A stretch of DNA of 47,724 nt, taken from assembly GCA_020247085.1 (NCBI GenBank), contig JADCJJ010000415.1:1-47724 (forward strand), given 5' to 3'. A program made the translations under genes and the position numbers. Numbering within the stretch: the stretch's first letter is position 1; each line of letters starts with the position of its first letter. Positions 37,371 to 46,322 of the stretch are shown piece by piece. The stretch comes from Myxococcaceae bacterium. Its GTDB lineage: Bacteria; Myxococcota; Myxococcia; Myxococcales; Myxococcaceae. The notes beneath the pieces were generated by a model that did no database searches, had not been told where the DNA came from, and saw only the letters and a program-made list of their open reading frames with translations.

Positions 37371-38783
37371 TCAGTTGCGCTGCTGGCGCAGCTGTTCCAT
37401 CAGCTTCGCGCGCACCTCGGGCGGGAGCTGCTCGAGGCCGTTCATCTGGCCGAAGTCAGGCGGCGGGGGCGGCTTCTTGAAGAGCTCCGGCCCGCTCGAC
37501 CACTGCGTCTTCTCGAAGACGCCGGTGGTGTACGCGGCGTCGTCGATGGAGCCCCTGACGTAGACGCGGCTGTCGGCGCCCGTCTCGGCGCCGAACACCA
37601 CGCGCACGGGCTTGCCGTCGACGGTCACCTCGACGATGGCCGAGGGCGCGGCGAAGGCCGTCTTTGGCGCCTCGCCGACCCAGCTCAAGCCCCGCAGGCC
37701 CCGGAGGCGGCTGAGTACCGCCGGCACCTGGGCCGCGTCGAACTCGGGCGCGGCCTTCGGCTCGACGAGCTTCCACGTCTCACCCTCCTTCACCACCACC
37801 GTCTTCTTCGCGCCCGCCGTCAGCACCAGCTTCGTGGCTTTTGCCGGGTCGAAGTCGACGAGGGTGAGCTCGCGCAGGTCGTCGAGCGACTTGTCGAGCG
37901 CCTGGGCCTGGTAGCCGGGCAGCAGGTACACCTGGGCGTCGCCCTCGACCTGCGCCGCCACGGTGCCGTCGTCGCGCTTGGCTGCTGCGAGCTTCACCGT
38001 CACCGCCGCGCCGTCCTTCTTCGTAGCCGTGAAGGTGTGCGCCTGCGGCGCGTCGAAGGCGCCCTCGGCGAAGTCCTGCGCGGTGAGCGTCGCGAGCTGG
38101 TTCACCAGCGCCAGCGCCGCTGAGGGGCTGAAGCGGAAGCCCTTCGGGAGCTCGAGGTCCGGGGCCCACCCGCCGCCGTCGGCGGCCTTGAGCGTGAACG
38201 AGCTCCCGTCGGCGTGGCGCACCGTGAGCGACGCCAGGTCCGCGGCGCCCACCGTGACGACGCCCTTCTTGCGCCACGCCGTGAGGCCCTGCTTCACCTG
38301 GTACTGCAGGCCCGACTGCGTGACGAACACGGCCGGCGCCCCGGCCGTGCGCACGTAGGCGCCGCCGCTCTTCGACGCCTTGCCCAGCACCACCTCGAGC
38401 GCCTTGTTCGTCGCCCCAGCCTTGATGACGGTGCCCTTCGCCTCGTCCACCTCGAGCTCGGCATGCTTCTCGGGCTTCTCGGTGACGAAGTCGCTCGCCT
38501 TGAACTCGGCCAGGGCCTCGAGGAGCGCCTGCACCTGGCCATCGTCGGCGGCGTAGCTCGCGCCCGGCTTCTTCGAGTCGGCCACTGTCCAGCCGTTGGC
38601 CCCGCGCGTGAGCGTCACCGTGCCAGCGGCGCTCTTGAGCTCGACCGAGCCGACCTCGTCCTTCGTCAGCCGCGCCACCTCGAACTTCTGCACGCCGACC
38701 GAGACGGCCTTCTCGCGGGTGGCGAAGAAGGCGACGAGGAGCGCGGCGAAGACGGCCACCGCCACGAGGGTCTGCTTGTTCAT
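37371..38783 (-). CDS. DUF4340 membrane-anchored protein of the Gld-type ABC operon
   Basis: The 470-aa protein has one N-terminal membrane helix (TLVAVAVFAALLVAFFA) and a long extracytoplasmic region. It begins VGSVELKSAAGTVTLTRG and GANGWTVADSKKPG, the DUF4340 pattern, which recurs later (ELTLVDFDPAKATKLVLT, GETWKLVEPKAAPEFDA). A Lys/Pro-rich segment, SGPELFKKPPPPPDFG, lies near the C-terminus. DUF4340 genes normally follow GldG-type genes, as here. The function is unknown, probably the extracytoplasmic part of the ABC complex. Confidence 0.85.
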   Translation of the reverse strand: MNKQTLVAVAVFAALLVAFFATREKAVSVGVQKFEVARLTKDEVGSVELKSAAGTVTLTRGANGWTVADSKKPGASYAADDGQVQALLEALAEFKASDFVTEKPEKHAELEVDEAKGTVIKAGATNKALEVVLGKASKSGGAYVRTAGAPAVFVTQSGLQYQVKQGLTAWRKKGVVTVGAADLASLTVRHADGSSFTLKAADGGGWAPDLELPKGFRFSPSAALALVNQLATLTAQDFAEGAFDAPQAHTFTATKKDGAAVTVKLAAAKRDDGTVAAQVEGDAQVYLLPGYQAQALDKSLDDLRELTLVDFDPAKATKLVLTAGAKKTVVVKEGETWKLVEPKAAPEFDAAQVPAVLSRLRGLRGLSWVGEAPKTAFAAPSAIVEVTVDGKPVRVVFGAETGADSRVYVRGSIDDAAYTTGVFEKTQWSSGPELFKKPPPPPDFGQMNGLEQLPPEVRAKLMEQLRQQRN

Positions 38784-38805
38784 TTCGCGATTCCTCTCCA
38801 GCGGG

Positions 38806-40437
38806 TCAGACGGTGACGGTGGCCCGGCTCGCCTCGCGCATGCGCCAGCGCACCAGCCCGAAGGCGGCGAGCAGCAACGGCAGGCCGAAGGCGTTTCCGA
38901 ACTTCACCAGGTTGCGGGTGGAGTCGGGCAGCTCGGCCTGGAGCACGGGCAGCGCCAGGCCGCGGTTGCGCATGGCCAGCAGCGCCGGGTCGAGGAGCAG
39001 CCAGTCGGCGACGTTGAGCGCCAGCACCTGGTTGCCACGGTTCTGCATGAAGTCGTCCTGGAAGAGCGCCGAGGTGCCGACGACGACGACGCGGGCCTCC
39101 TTCTCGCTCTGGCCGATGAGCGGCGCAGCGCCCGACGCCGACTGGGTCGCCTCGGCGGCGTAGTGGCTCTTTAGCGTTCCCGCCACCTGGGCCATCAGCG
39201 GGTGCGGGCCCGTCGGCGTGATGGTCTCGGCGCGCCAGTCGCGCTGGGGGTTCAGGTTCGGCGGCGTGCCCTCGAGCCAGCTCTTGTTCGATGAGCGGGC
39301 CAGCACCGTCGCCGTGGTGCCCTCGACCTGCTTCACCTCGAGCGAGGTAGCGAAGGGGAAGAGCACGTCGGCCAGCCCGGCCGACACCACGCTGTCACCC
39401 TCGAGGCGCTGCGCCACCGGCAGGAACGGGTACGGCACCGGCTGGTTGATGACCATGAAGCCGCGGCGCTCGCTGATCGACACGTTGCCCGACTTCACGT
39501 CGGCGACGAGTCGGTTGCCGACGGTGACGCCGTAGCTCGCCAGCAGCTCGGTCATGCCGTGCGTGGCGTCGGTGGGCTGGAAGGTGCGCACGTCGACATG
39601 CACCTGGTCGAGGAAGAAGGCGACCGCTTTGCCCTTCATCAGGAACTGGTCGACGGCCTTGAGCTCGTTGGGCGGCAGCGCCGTCTTCGGGCCCATGACG
39701 TACAGGGCGTCGAGGGTGTCGTCGAAGCGCTCCTTCCCGGCGAGTTCGACGGGCCGCACCTCGTACATCTGCGACAGCATCGTCAGCAGGTAGCGGTACT
39801 TCTCGTCGAGCTTCGGCTCGCCGTGGCCCTGCAGCACGCCGATGACGGGCGTCTTCGTGCGCGTCAGCTTCCGCACCAGCGTCGTCAGGTCGTACTCGAG
39901 CGACGAGACGTTCTGCACCAGGGGGATGACCTCTTTCTTCTCCTGGTGCTTGATGACGATGGCCATGTACGCGCGCTTGGTCTGCTGCTGGTCCTCCTCG
40001 ATGACGCGGATCTCGACCGGCTGAATGCCCTGCCCCGACAGCTCCTTCTCGACCGACGTCTGGTCGCGGAAGCGGCGCCCGAAGATGTCCTGCTTGACCT
40101 CCTTCTTCGCCTCTTTGTCGGCGTCGGTCTCTTGCGACTGCGGGTCGACGAACTCGAAGGCGACCTTGCCCTTCGAGACGGCGCGGAACTCCTCGAGCAG
40201 GTCGCGCACGTAGCGGGCGTTGCTCGAGTACGGCGCCGGCAGCTGCTCGGTGAAGTAGGCGGTCACCACCACCGGCTCCTCGAGCGCGGTGAGCGTGTCG
40301 CGGGTCGCCTTCGACAGGGTGTAGGCCTTGTCGCGGGTAACGTCGACGCGGCCGAACAGCCGCAGCCCGAGCGCGTTCACCAGCACGAGGATGCCGAGGA
40401 CGGCGGCGATGAAGACGGTGGAGATGGTGCGGGTCAT
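38806..40437 (-). CDS. GldG-like ABC transporter auxiliary protein
   Basis: The 543-aa protein has a membrane helix at each end (about 6-27 and 510-530) and a large extracytoplasmic domain between. After the first helix comes DVTRDKAYTLSKATRDTLTALEEPV, the GldG/ABC_transp_aux opening, then VTAYFTEQLPAPYSS. GVLQGHGEPKLDEKYRYL and VMGPKTALPPNELKAVDQFL are the next conserved stretches. These proteins pair with GldF/GldA-type ABC parts in gliding and polymer-export operons. The downstream DUF4340 gene starts 22 bases after its stop. Confidence 0.87.
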   Translation of the reverse strand: MTRTISTVFIAAVLGILVLVNALGLRLFGRVDVTRDKAYTLSKATRDTLTALEEPVVVTAYFTEQLPAPYSSNARYVRDLLEEFRAVSKGKVAFEFVDPQSQETDADKEAKKEVKQDIFGRRFRDQTSVEKELSGQGIQPVEIRVIEEDQQQTKRAYMAIVIKHQEKKEVIPLVQNVSSLEYDLTTLVRKLTRTKTPVIGVLQGHGEPKLDEKYRYLLTMLSQMYEVRPVELAGKERFDDTLDALYVMGPKTALPPNELKAVDQFLMKGKAVAFFLDQVHVDVRTFQPTDATHGMTELLASYGVTVGNRLVADVKSGNVSISERRGFMVINQPVPYPFLPVAQRLEGDSVVSAGLADVLFPFATSLEVKQVEGTTATVLARSSNKSWLEGTPPNLNPQRDWRAETITPTGPHPLMAQVAGTLKSHYAAEATQSASGAAPLIGQSEKEARVVVVGTSALFQDDFMQNRGNQVLALNVADWLLLDPALLAMRNRGLALPVLQAELPDSTRNLVKFGNAFGLPLLLAAFGLVRWRMREASRATVTV

Positions 40438-40456
40438 GTCGGGGCTCCTCGAGGGC

Positions 40457-41176
40457 TCAGAGGCGCGTGGCCTGGATCTGCCGGGCGGTCAGCACCAGCC
40501 CGGCCGCGGTGAGCGACAGGTAGAAGACGAGGTCACGCGTGTCGAGCACGCCCCGGGCGATGTTCTCGAAGTGGTAGTCGACCGAGAGGAACTCGAAGAC
40601 GCCGGCGAGCGCGTCGGGTAGCAGCGGAGCGAACTTGTCGACGAAGTAGAAGGCGAAGCACAGCACGATGCCGACGATGAAGCCGACGATCTGGTTCTTC
40701 GACAGCGCCGAACCCCACAGCCCCAGGGCGATGAAGGCCGAGGCGAGCAGGAGCAGCCCGAAGTACCCGGCGAACACCGGGCCCCAGTCGAAGGCCGGGC
40801 CCGCGCCGGTGAGCGACGCCACCGTGAAGGCGTAGGGCAGCGTGCACGCCAACGCGACGGCCACCATGCCCAGCGCCGCGAGGAACTTGCCCAGGGTGAT
40901 CTGCCAGTCGTCCATGGGGAACGTCAGCAGCAGCTCGAGCGTGCCGCTCTTTCGCTCCTCGGCGACGGCCCGCATCGTGATGGCCGGCACCAGCACGACG
41001 AACAGCACCGGCGCCACGCCGAAGAACCCGCGCAGCGACGCCTGCCCCGCGAGGAACAGCGTCGAGAAGTACAGCCAGCCTGACAGCAGCAGGAAGCCGC
41101 CCAGCACGATGTAGGCGACGGGCGAGATGAAGAACGAGCGGAACTCCCGCTTCGCGATGGCCAGCGCGCCGTTCAT
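40457..41176 (-). CDS. ABC-2 type permease, GldF-like
   Basis: The 239-aa permease has six membrane helices and begins IAKREFRSFFISPVAYIVLG, the GldF/ABC-2 opening. The motif AEERKSGTLELLLTFPMDDW after helix 2 is characteristic of this subclass. The ATG overlaps the stop of the ATPase gene, so both subunits are made together. With the ATPase and GldG-like proteins it forms a transporter whose substrate is unknown. Confidence 0.88.
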   Translation of the reverse strand: MNGALAIAKREFRSFFISPVAYIVLGGFLLLSGWLYFSTLFLAGQASLRGFFGVAPVLFVVLVPAITMRAVAEERKSGTLELLLTFPMDDWQITLGKFLAALGMVAVALACTLPYAFTVASLTGAGPAFDWGPVFAGYFGLLLLASAFIALGLWGSALSKNQIVGFIVGIVLCFAFYFVDKFAPLLPDALAGVFEFLSVDYHFENIARGVLDTRDLVFYLSLTAAGLVLTARQIQATRL

Positions 41177-42147
41177 GCGGCCCTCCGGGTGTCGGTCAGC
41201 TTGCGGAACGTCTCCTCGAGGCTGACCTGCGTGCGCCGCAGCTCGAGCAGCACCAGGTCCTGCTTCACCACCGTGTCGAACAGCACGCGACGAACGTCGT
41301 CGGTGCCGTAGCGCAAGGTGAAGCCCAGCGTGCCCGTGCCCTCGTCACCGGCCACCTCGACCGCCGAGACGCCGGCCATCACCGACAGCGCGGTGCGAAT
41401 CGCCTGCGCGTCCATCGGCTGGCCAAGCCGGTGCCCGACCACCACGTGCAGCGTGTTGCCGCCCTCGTTCGCCGAGGTGGTGAGGCGCTCGGGCGTGTCG
41501 TCGGCGACCAGCCGGCCCTCGTTGATGATGAGCACCCGGGAGCAGGTCGACTGCACCTCGGACAGAATGTGCGTCGACAGGATGACCGTCTTCTCGCGAC
41601 CAAGCTCCTTGATGAGGTTGCGGATCTCGACGATCTGATTCGGGTCGAGGCCCGCCGTCGGCTCGTCGAGGATGAGCAGGTCTGGCTCGTGCAGAATCGC
41701 CGCCGCCAGGCCGACGCGCTGCCGGTAGCCGCGCGAGAGCTGGCTGATGTCCTTCGACACCACCTGCGTCAGCCCGCAGCGCTCGACCGCCGCCTTGATG
41801 CGCGCCGCCCGCAGCGCCTTCGGCACGTCGCGCACGTCGGCGACGAAGCGCAGGTACTCGACCACCATCATCTCGTCGTAGAGCGGGTTGTTCTCGGGCA
41901 GGTACCCGATGAGCTTTCGCGCCGCGACCGGGTCTTGCGTCACGTCGACGTCGCCGACGAACGCGCGCCCCGACGTCGGGTTGATGGACCCGGCGAGGAT
42001 GCGCATCGTCGTCGACTTGCCGGCGCCGTTCGGCCCCAGGAAGCCGACGACCTGCCCCTTCGGCACCTCGAACGAGACTCCTTTGACGGCCTGTGTCGGG
42101 CCGTAGCTCTTCGTGAGCGCTTCGATTCGGATCATCGATGAAGGCAT
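41173..42147 (-). CDS. ABC transporter ATPase, GldA-like
   Basis: The 324 residues contain Walker A GPNGAGKST (38-46), the Q-loop region LIGYLPENNPLYDEM and a signature LSRGYRQRVGLAAAILH (the LSxGYRQR variant typical of GldA/NatA-like ATPases). Walker B is LLILDEPTAGLDP and the H-loop is VILSTHILSEV. A C-terminal domain of about 90 residues follows. A clear promoter lies 31 bases upstream. It is the first gene of the four-gene operon. Confidence 0.93.
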   Translation of the reverse strand: MPSSMIRIEALTKSYGPTQAVKGVSFEVPKGQVVGFLGPNGAGKSTTMRILAGSINPTSGRAFVGDVDVTQDPVAARKLIGYLPENNPLYDEMMVVEYLRFVADVRDVPKALRAARIKAAVERCGLTQVVSKDISQLSRGYRQRVGLAAAILHEPDLLILDEPTAGLDPNQIVEIRNLIKELGREKTVILSTHILSEVQSTCSRVLIINEGRLVADDTPERLTTSANEGGNTLHVVVGHRLGQPMDAQAIRTALSVMAGVSAVEVAGDEGTGTLGFTLRYGTDDVRRVLFDTVVKQDLVLLELRRTQVSLEETFRKLTDTRRAA

Positions 42148-42177
42148 GCACGCCCCTTCGGAAATTGATCGGCCGCT

Positions 42178-42205
42178 TCACTAAAGCGCCCGCCAGAACT
42201 GTCAA
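42178..42205 (-). promoter_or_regulatory. Promoter of the GldA-FG-DUF4340 operon
   Basis: On the minus strand a perfect TTGACA (42205-42200) is followed after 16 bases by TAGTGA (42183-42178). A start near 42171 would give a short leader before the ATG at 42147. The -35 is strong and the -10 weak. Confidence 0.5.
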
Positions 42206-42226
42206 GGCCAACTGACTGTGAAAACC

Positions 42227-42255
42227 TTGCAGGGTCGTCGGCCCGGGGGTCTAGC
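42227..42255 (+). promoter_or_regulatory. Possible ribonuclease J promoter
   Basis: TTGCAG (42227-42232) and TCTAGC (42250-42255) are 17 bases apart. Transcription would start about 42262, two bases before the ATG, and no ribosome site is visible, so the mRNA may be leaderless. Matches are moderate only. Confidence 0.3.
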
Positions 42256-42263
42256 CTTGGCCG

Positions 42264-43907
42264 ATGCTGAAGGTGACGCCGCTGGGAGGCCTGGGGCAGG
42301 TGGGCCTGAACGCGATGGTGCTGGAGCACGGCGCCGAGCGGGTGCTCGTCGATTGCGGGGTGCTGTTCCCCCGGCCCGACCAGCTGGGCATCGACGTGGT
42401 GGTGCCCGACTTCACGGCGCTGCGCGACGAGCCAGAGCGGCTCAAGGCGGTGGTGCTGACGCACGCCCACGAAGACCACCTCGGCGCGCTCCCGGTGCTG
42501 CTGCGGGAGTTCCCGGTGCCGGTGTACGGCACGCCCTTCACGCTCGCGCTGGCGCGACACCGGCTCGAGGAGTCGGGCCTGTCGGGCGACCTGCGCGCGT
42601 TCGGGCCCGGCGAGGCCTTCAGGCTCTCCGAGGCCTTCACCGTCGAGCCGGTGCAGGTGACGCACTCGGTGCCCGACGCGGTGGGGCTCTGGGTGAAGAC
42701 GCCCTCGGCGACGGCCGTGCACTCGGGCGACTTCAAGCTCGACCTGTCACCCATCGACGGCCGCCTGACGGACCTCGCGCGCCTCGGGGTGCTGGGCGAG
42801 CAGGGCGTCGACCTGCTGCTGTCGGACTCGACGAACGCCGAGAACGACGGCTGGACGCCGAGCGAGGCGCTGGTGAGAGACACCTTCGAGCGCCTCTTTC
42901 GTCAGGCGACGGGGCGCATCGTGGTGGCGCAGTTCGGCTCGCACCTGCACCGCGTGCAGCACCTCCTGCGACTGGCCCGGGTGCTGGGCCGGCAGGTGGT
43001 GTTGTCGGGCCGCAGCCTGTCGCGCAACGCCGACCTGGCGCGGCAGGTGGGCCGGCTCGAGGTGCCCGAGGGCCTGCTCGTCTCGCTCGACGCCGCTGCG
43101 AAGCTGCCCCGGGAGCGGGTGCTCGTCATCTCGACGGGCGCGCAGGCCGAAGCGCGGTCGGGGCTGTCGTGGCTCGCCTCGGACGAGCCGGGCCCGCTGC
43201 GCCTCGAGCCAGGCGACCTGGTGGTGATCTCCGCGAGGGCCATTCCCGGCAACGAGCCCAACATCGCGCTGCTGGTGAACCAGCTCTACGCGAAGGGCGT
43301 GACGGTGGTGACGCCGACGACCGAGCCGGGGGTGCACGTCTCGGGGCACGCGGCCAGGGCCGAGCAGCGGCGCCTCGTCGAGACGGTGAGGCCGAAGAGC
43401 TTCGTGCCCGTTCACGGAGAGCTTCGGCACCTGCACCGGCACCGGCAGACGGCGGTCGAGGCCGGCGTCGACGAGGCGCGCGCGCGGGTGGCGACGAACG
43501 GCGACGTGCTGGGCATCGACGCGAGCGGCCTGCACCTGCTGGGCCGGGCGCCGGTGGGCCAGTGGCCGATGCGGCGCGAGGGGCTGGCCCCGGTCAGCGC
43601 GGCGTCGCTGGCGGAGCGGCGGCGCCTGGCCGAGGCCGGGCTCGTCATCGCGGTGGTGGTGATGCAGCAGGGCGGCGGCAAGGTGCTGCACGGGCCGGTG
43701 GTGAGCGGCCAGGGGCTCTCGGGCGAGGAGCAGGCGGCGCTGCCGCTGGCCGCCGAGGGCGCCGCGCTCGAGCTCAAGGAGCTGTCACACGGCGTCCGCG
43801 GCGACGACGAGCGGGTGCGCGAGGCGATGGCCCAGGGGGTGCGGCGGGTCTTCAAGCAGCTCTTCGGCAGCCGCCCGTTCCTGCACCCCGTCGTGGTGCG
43901 CGTGTAG
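42264..43907 (+). CDS. rnj: Ribonuclease J
   Basis: This is a metallo-beta-lactamase/beta-CASP ribonuclease that degrades and matures RNA. The 547 residues open MLKVTPLGGLGQVGLNAMVL. They carry the metal motif THAHEDHLGALPVLL (His67, His69, Asp71, His72), VTHSVPDAVG, HSGDFKLD and LLLSDSTNAENDGWTPSE. The beta-CASP motifs are STGAQAEARSGLSWLA, VHVSGHA and FVPVHGELRHLHRH. The C-terminal 100 residues form the usual RNase J tail domain. It diverges from the Gld-type operon. Confidence 0.94.
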   Translation: MLKVTPLGGLGQVGLNAMVLEHGAERVLVDCGVLFPRPDQLGIDVVVPDFTALRDEPERLKAVVLTHAHEDHLGALPVLLREFPVPVYGTPFTLALARHRLEESGLSGDLRAFGPGEAFRLSEAFTVEPVQVTHSVPDAVGLWVKTPSATAVHSGDFKLDLSPIDGRLTDLARLGVLGEQGVDLLLSDSTNAENDGWTPSEALVRDTFERLFRQATGRIVVAQFGSHLHRVQHLLRLARVLGRQVVLSGRSLSRNADLARQVGRLEVPEGLLVSLDAAAKLPRERVLVISTGAQAEARSGLSWLASDEPGPLRLEPGDLVVISARAIPGNEPNIALLVNQLYAKGVTVVTPTTEPGVHVSGHAARAEQRRLVETVRPKSFVPVHGELRHLHRHRQTAVEAGVDEARARVATNGDVLGIDASGLHLLGRAPVGQWPMRREGLAPVSAASLAERRRLAEAGLVIAVVVMQQGGGKVLHGPVVSGQGLSGEEQAALPLAAEGAALELKELSHGVRGDDERVREAMAQGVRRVFKQLFGSRPFLHPVVVRV

Positions 43908-43927
43908 CGGCGCCCCCCCCCGCGCCG
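43908..43927 (+). terminator. Hairpin after ribonuclease J gene
   Basis: CGGCGC (43908-43913), directly after the TAG stop, pairs with GCGCCG (43922-43927) around an eight-C loop, followed by GCTTTC. It lies between two convergent genes and could end both transcripts. Confidence 0.55.
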
Positions 43928-43934
43928 GCTTTCG

Positions 43935-44738
43935 TCACAGGCAGAGGCCCGGCAGGCCCGGCACCAGGGCGCTGCAGTTGCCCGAGGTGCAGTCCGCCGC
44001 CGAACTGCACGGGGCGCCGGTGCCCTTGCTCGAGCACACCCCGACGACGTCGTTGGCGGTGAACCGGAAGCACGCCCAGTTCGCCGGACAGTTCGCGACG
44101 GTCCTGCAGGCGTTCAGCAGGCAGATGTGGGCCTTGTTGGGCACGAGGCCGTCGTTGCAGACGGCGCCGCCCAACCCGACGGGACACGTCTTGTCGGCCG
44201 CGCACGCCGGGAAGGTGTAGCAGCGCGGCGTCTTGGCGGGCGAATCGTCCTCGATGCACAGCGAGTTCCGGTCGCAGCCGTCCATGCCCGAGCCGACGCC
44301 CTTCGGGTTGCACTGCATGGCCGTCTGCGGCGGCGGAGTACTGCAAAACCCGTTGAAGCAGCGCTGCGTCGAGCTGCAGGTGTTCGAGGTCGCGGTGCAC
44401 GTGGGCACCACCTTGTTGTGACAGAGGCGGTCGAACATGGTGTCGCAGTATTGGTCCGCGGCGCAGTTGGCGTTGCTCTGGCACCCGAGCGCGCACAGCC
44501 CGTTGAAGCAGAACTGCCCCGAGGGGCACGGCATCGCGGCGTTGCAGCCCAGCAAGAGGGTCGCGCCGCCCCCGCCCGTCGAGCCGCCGCCGCTCTGCGC
44601 ACCGCCCCCTGCCCCGGCGCCGGCCGCGCCGCCGCCCGAGCCAGAGGTCATCCCGCCGTCACCGACGTCCACCCGAACATCACAGGCGAGGAGGCCCGTC
44701 ACCAAACCCATCACCACCGCCCGAGTCATCGACCGCAT
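43935..44738 (-). CDS. Cys-rich lipoprotein
   Basis: The 267-aa protein has an AAGGAG ribosome site 6 bases before ATG 44738. It has a lipoprotein signal ending in VTGLLAC (Cys19), a Gly/Ser/Ala linker of about 45 residues, then a region with over 20 Cys in repeated patterns such as CPSGQFCFNGLCALGC, CSSTQRCFNGFC and CSSAADCTSGNCSALV. Such disulfide-knot modules are frequent in myxobacterial surface lipoproteins. No binding partner can be inferred. Confidence 0.85.
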   Translation of the reverse strand: MRSMTRAVVMGLVTGLLACDVRVDVGDGGMTSGSGGGAAGAGAGGGAQSGGGSTGGGGATLLLGCNAAMPCPSGQFCFNGLCALGCQSNANCAADQYCDTMFDRLCHNKVVPTCTATSNTCSSTQRCFNGFCSTPPPQTAMQCNPKGVGSGMDGCDRNSLCIEDDSPAKTPRCYTFPACAADKTCPVGLGGAVCNDGLVPNKAHICLLNACRTVANCPANWACFRFTANDVVGVCSSKGTGAPCSSAADCTSGNCSALVPGLPGLCL

Positions 44739-44839
44739 TCATGTCTCCTTCGAGTTCGTTCCGACGTTCGAGCGGTCTTGCGGTGGGCGCAGACCATTTT
44801 TGAAGAATTTTTCCTCGAGCACTCCGGTCGAGCAGGTGC

Positions 44840-45760
44840 ATGCCATTCGCGCCCCTCATCGCGGCGGTGTTGAGCGCCGGGCCTCCGGCGACGGCGCGGC
44901 TCTCGTACGAGGTGGCGCCGGGTCTGGCGGCGTGCCCCGATGAGCGGTGGCTGCGCGCGGCGGTGGCGGCACGGCTCGGGCGCGACCCCTTCACGCCAGC
45001 GGCGGGCACGCTGGTGCGGGCGCGCGTCGAGGCCCGCACGCCCCCGGCGCTCGAGGCGCAGGTCGAGGTCGCGCGCGCCGATGGCACCGTTGGCCGGCGC
45101 ACCCTCGAGTCACCCACCGGTGATTGCCTCGAGCTGGCGTCGGCCGTCGAGCTCGCCATCACCCTCGCGCTCGAGCCGCGTCGGTTCGCCCGGCCGCCCG
45201 CGAGCGCGCCGCCAGCGCCGACGACGTCACCCGCGCCCCCGGCGGCGCGCCCACCGAAGGCGACTCTCCCACCAGTCGAGCTGCTGGGCCGGGTGGGCCT
45301 GCTGGGGACGGCGGGGGGCGTACCGGGCTTCAGCGGGGGCCTGCTGCTGGGTGGCGGGGTCACGTGGCGACGGTTCTCGCTCTCGCTCGAGGGCCGCGCG
45401 CACCTGCCGAGCGGGGTCGACTACGGCAGCGGGCGAGTCTCGACGTTCTCGGCGCTGGCGTCGCTGGTCCCCTGCCTACGCGCCGGCGGCCTCTCGGGCT
45501 GCGCGGTCGTCTCGGTCGGCGCGCTGCAGGTCGAGCGGCCGGGCGGCGAGGTGTTCCGGACGACGACGGTGATGGCGCAAGCCGGAGCGCGGGTCTCGTA
45601 CACGTTCGACCTCGGGCGAGGGCTCAACCTGGGCCCGTGGCTCGAGGGGGCAGTGGTGCTGACGAGGACCTCCATCGTCACGGGCGCGTCGTCACTGTGG
45701 GTGACGTGGCCGGTGGCCCTGTCGGGTGGGGTGCTGCTCGAGCTGCAGGTTTCGTCATGA
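44840..45760 (+). CDS. Periplasmic/outer-membrane beta-rich protein of a sigma-factor module
   Basis: The 306-residue protein has a signal-like start (MPFAPLIAAVLSAGPPATA). An N-terminal domain follows with paired Cys (LAACPDERWLRAAVAARLG and ESPTGDCLELASAVELAITL), then a Pro/Ala-rich linker (about 120-140). The C-terminal domain is made of alternating strands (GGGVTWRRFSLSLEGRAHL, AGARVSYTFDLGRGLNLG), resembling a small beta barrel. This type of gene commonly precedes an ECF sigma gene in myxobacteria, as it does here. The function is unknown. Confidence 0.72.
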   Translation: MPFAPLIAAVLSAGPPATARLSYEVAPGLAACPDERWLRAAVAARLGRDPFTPAAGTLVRARVEARTPPALEAQVEVARADGTVGRRTLESPTGDCLELASAVELAITLALEPRRFARPPASAPPAPTTSPAPPAARPPKATLPPVELLGRVGLLGTAGGVPGFSGGLLLGGGVTWRRFSLSLEGRAHLPSGVDYGSGRVSTFSALASLVPCLRAGGLSGCAVVSVGALQVERPGGEVFRTTTVMAQAGARVSYTFDLGRGLNLGPWLEGAVVLTRTSIVTGASSLWVTWPVALSGGVLLELQVSS

Positions 45761-45797
45761 CAGCGGGGTGCCCGCGCCAAGACAGCCGGTGGCATAG

Positions 45798-46322
45798 ATG
45801 AGCGGCGAGCGCCCGGGCCTCGAGGCCCTCTACCGGTCGGAGCTGCGGTCAGTGTACGCCTTCCTGTGGCGCCTGGGCGCCCAGGAGAGCGAGATGGATG
45901 ACCTGGCGCACGACGTGTTCGTCACCGCGGCGCGGCGCCTGTCGTCTTTCGACCCGGCGCGGCCGGCGCGGCCGTGGCTGCTGGGCATCGCCTTCCGGGT
46001 GTTCTCCGACGCGCGCCGCAAGCGGCGCCCCACCGAGACGCCGTCGGAGGCGATGGAGGACCCGGTGCCGGGGCCCGAGGCGTCGGTCGAGCGGCGCCAG
46101 GCGCAGCAGGTGATTCGCCGGGCGCTCGCCACCCTGCCCGAGGAGCGGCGGGTCGCCTTCGTGCTCCACGAGCTCGAGGGGCTCACGCCGAGCGAGGTGT
46201 CGAACCTGATGCAGGCGCCGCTGATGACCACCTACTCACGCCTGAAGACGGCGCGCGACGAGGTCGCCTCTGCGGTGCGGCGCTTTCAGCTCATCGAGCA
46301 GAGCCGGAACGGTAGCCGATGA
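45798..46322 (+). CDS. ECF-type RNA polymerase sigma factor
   Basis: The 174 residues have region 2 (LYRSELRSVYAFLWRLGAQE, DDLAHDVFVTAARRLSSFDP, RPWLLGIAFRVFSDARRKRR) and region 4 (LATLPEERRVAFVLHELEGL, TPSEVSNLMQAPLMTTYSRL). The last 9 codons lie within a 71-bp tandem duplication. The stop overlaps an ATG (ATGA) that opens a 24-codon minigene rather than the partner gene itself. The partner is a candidate regulator of its activity. Confidence 0.9.
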   Translation: MSGERPGLEALYRSELRSVYAFLWRLGAQESEMDDLAHDVFVTAARRLSSFDPARPARPWLLGIAFRVFSDARRKRRPTETPSEAMEDPVPGPEASVERRQAQQVIRRALATLPEERRVAFVLHELEGLTPSEVSNLMQAPLMTTYSRLKTARDEVASAVRRFQLIEQSRNGSR

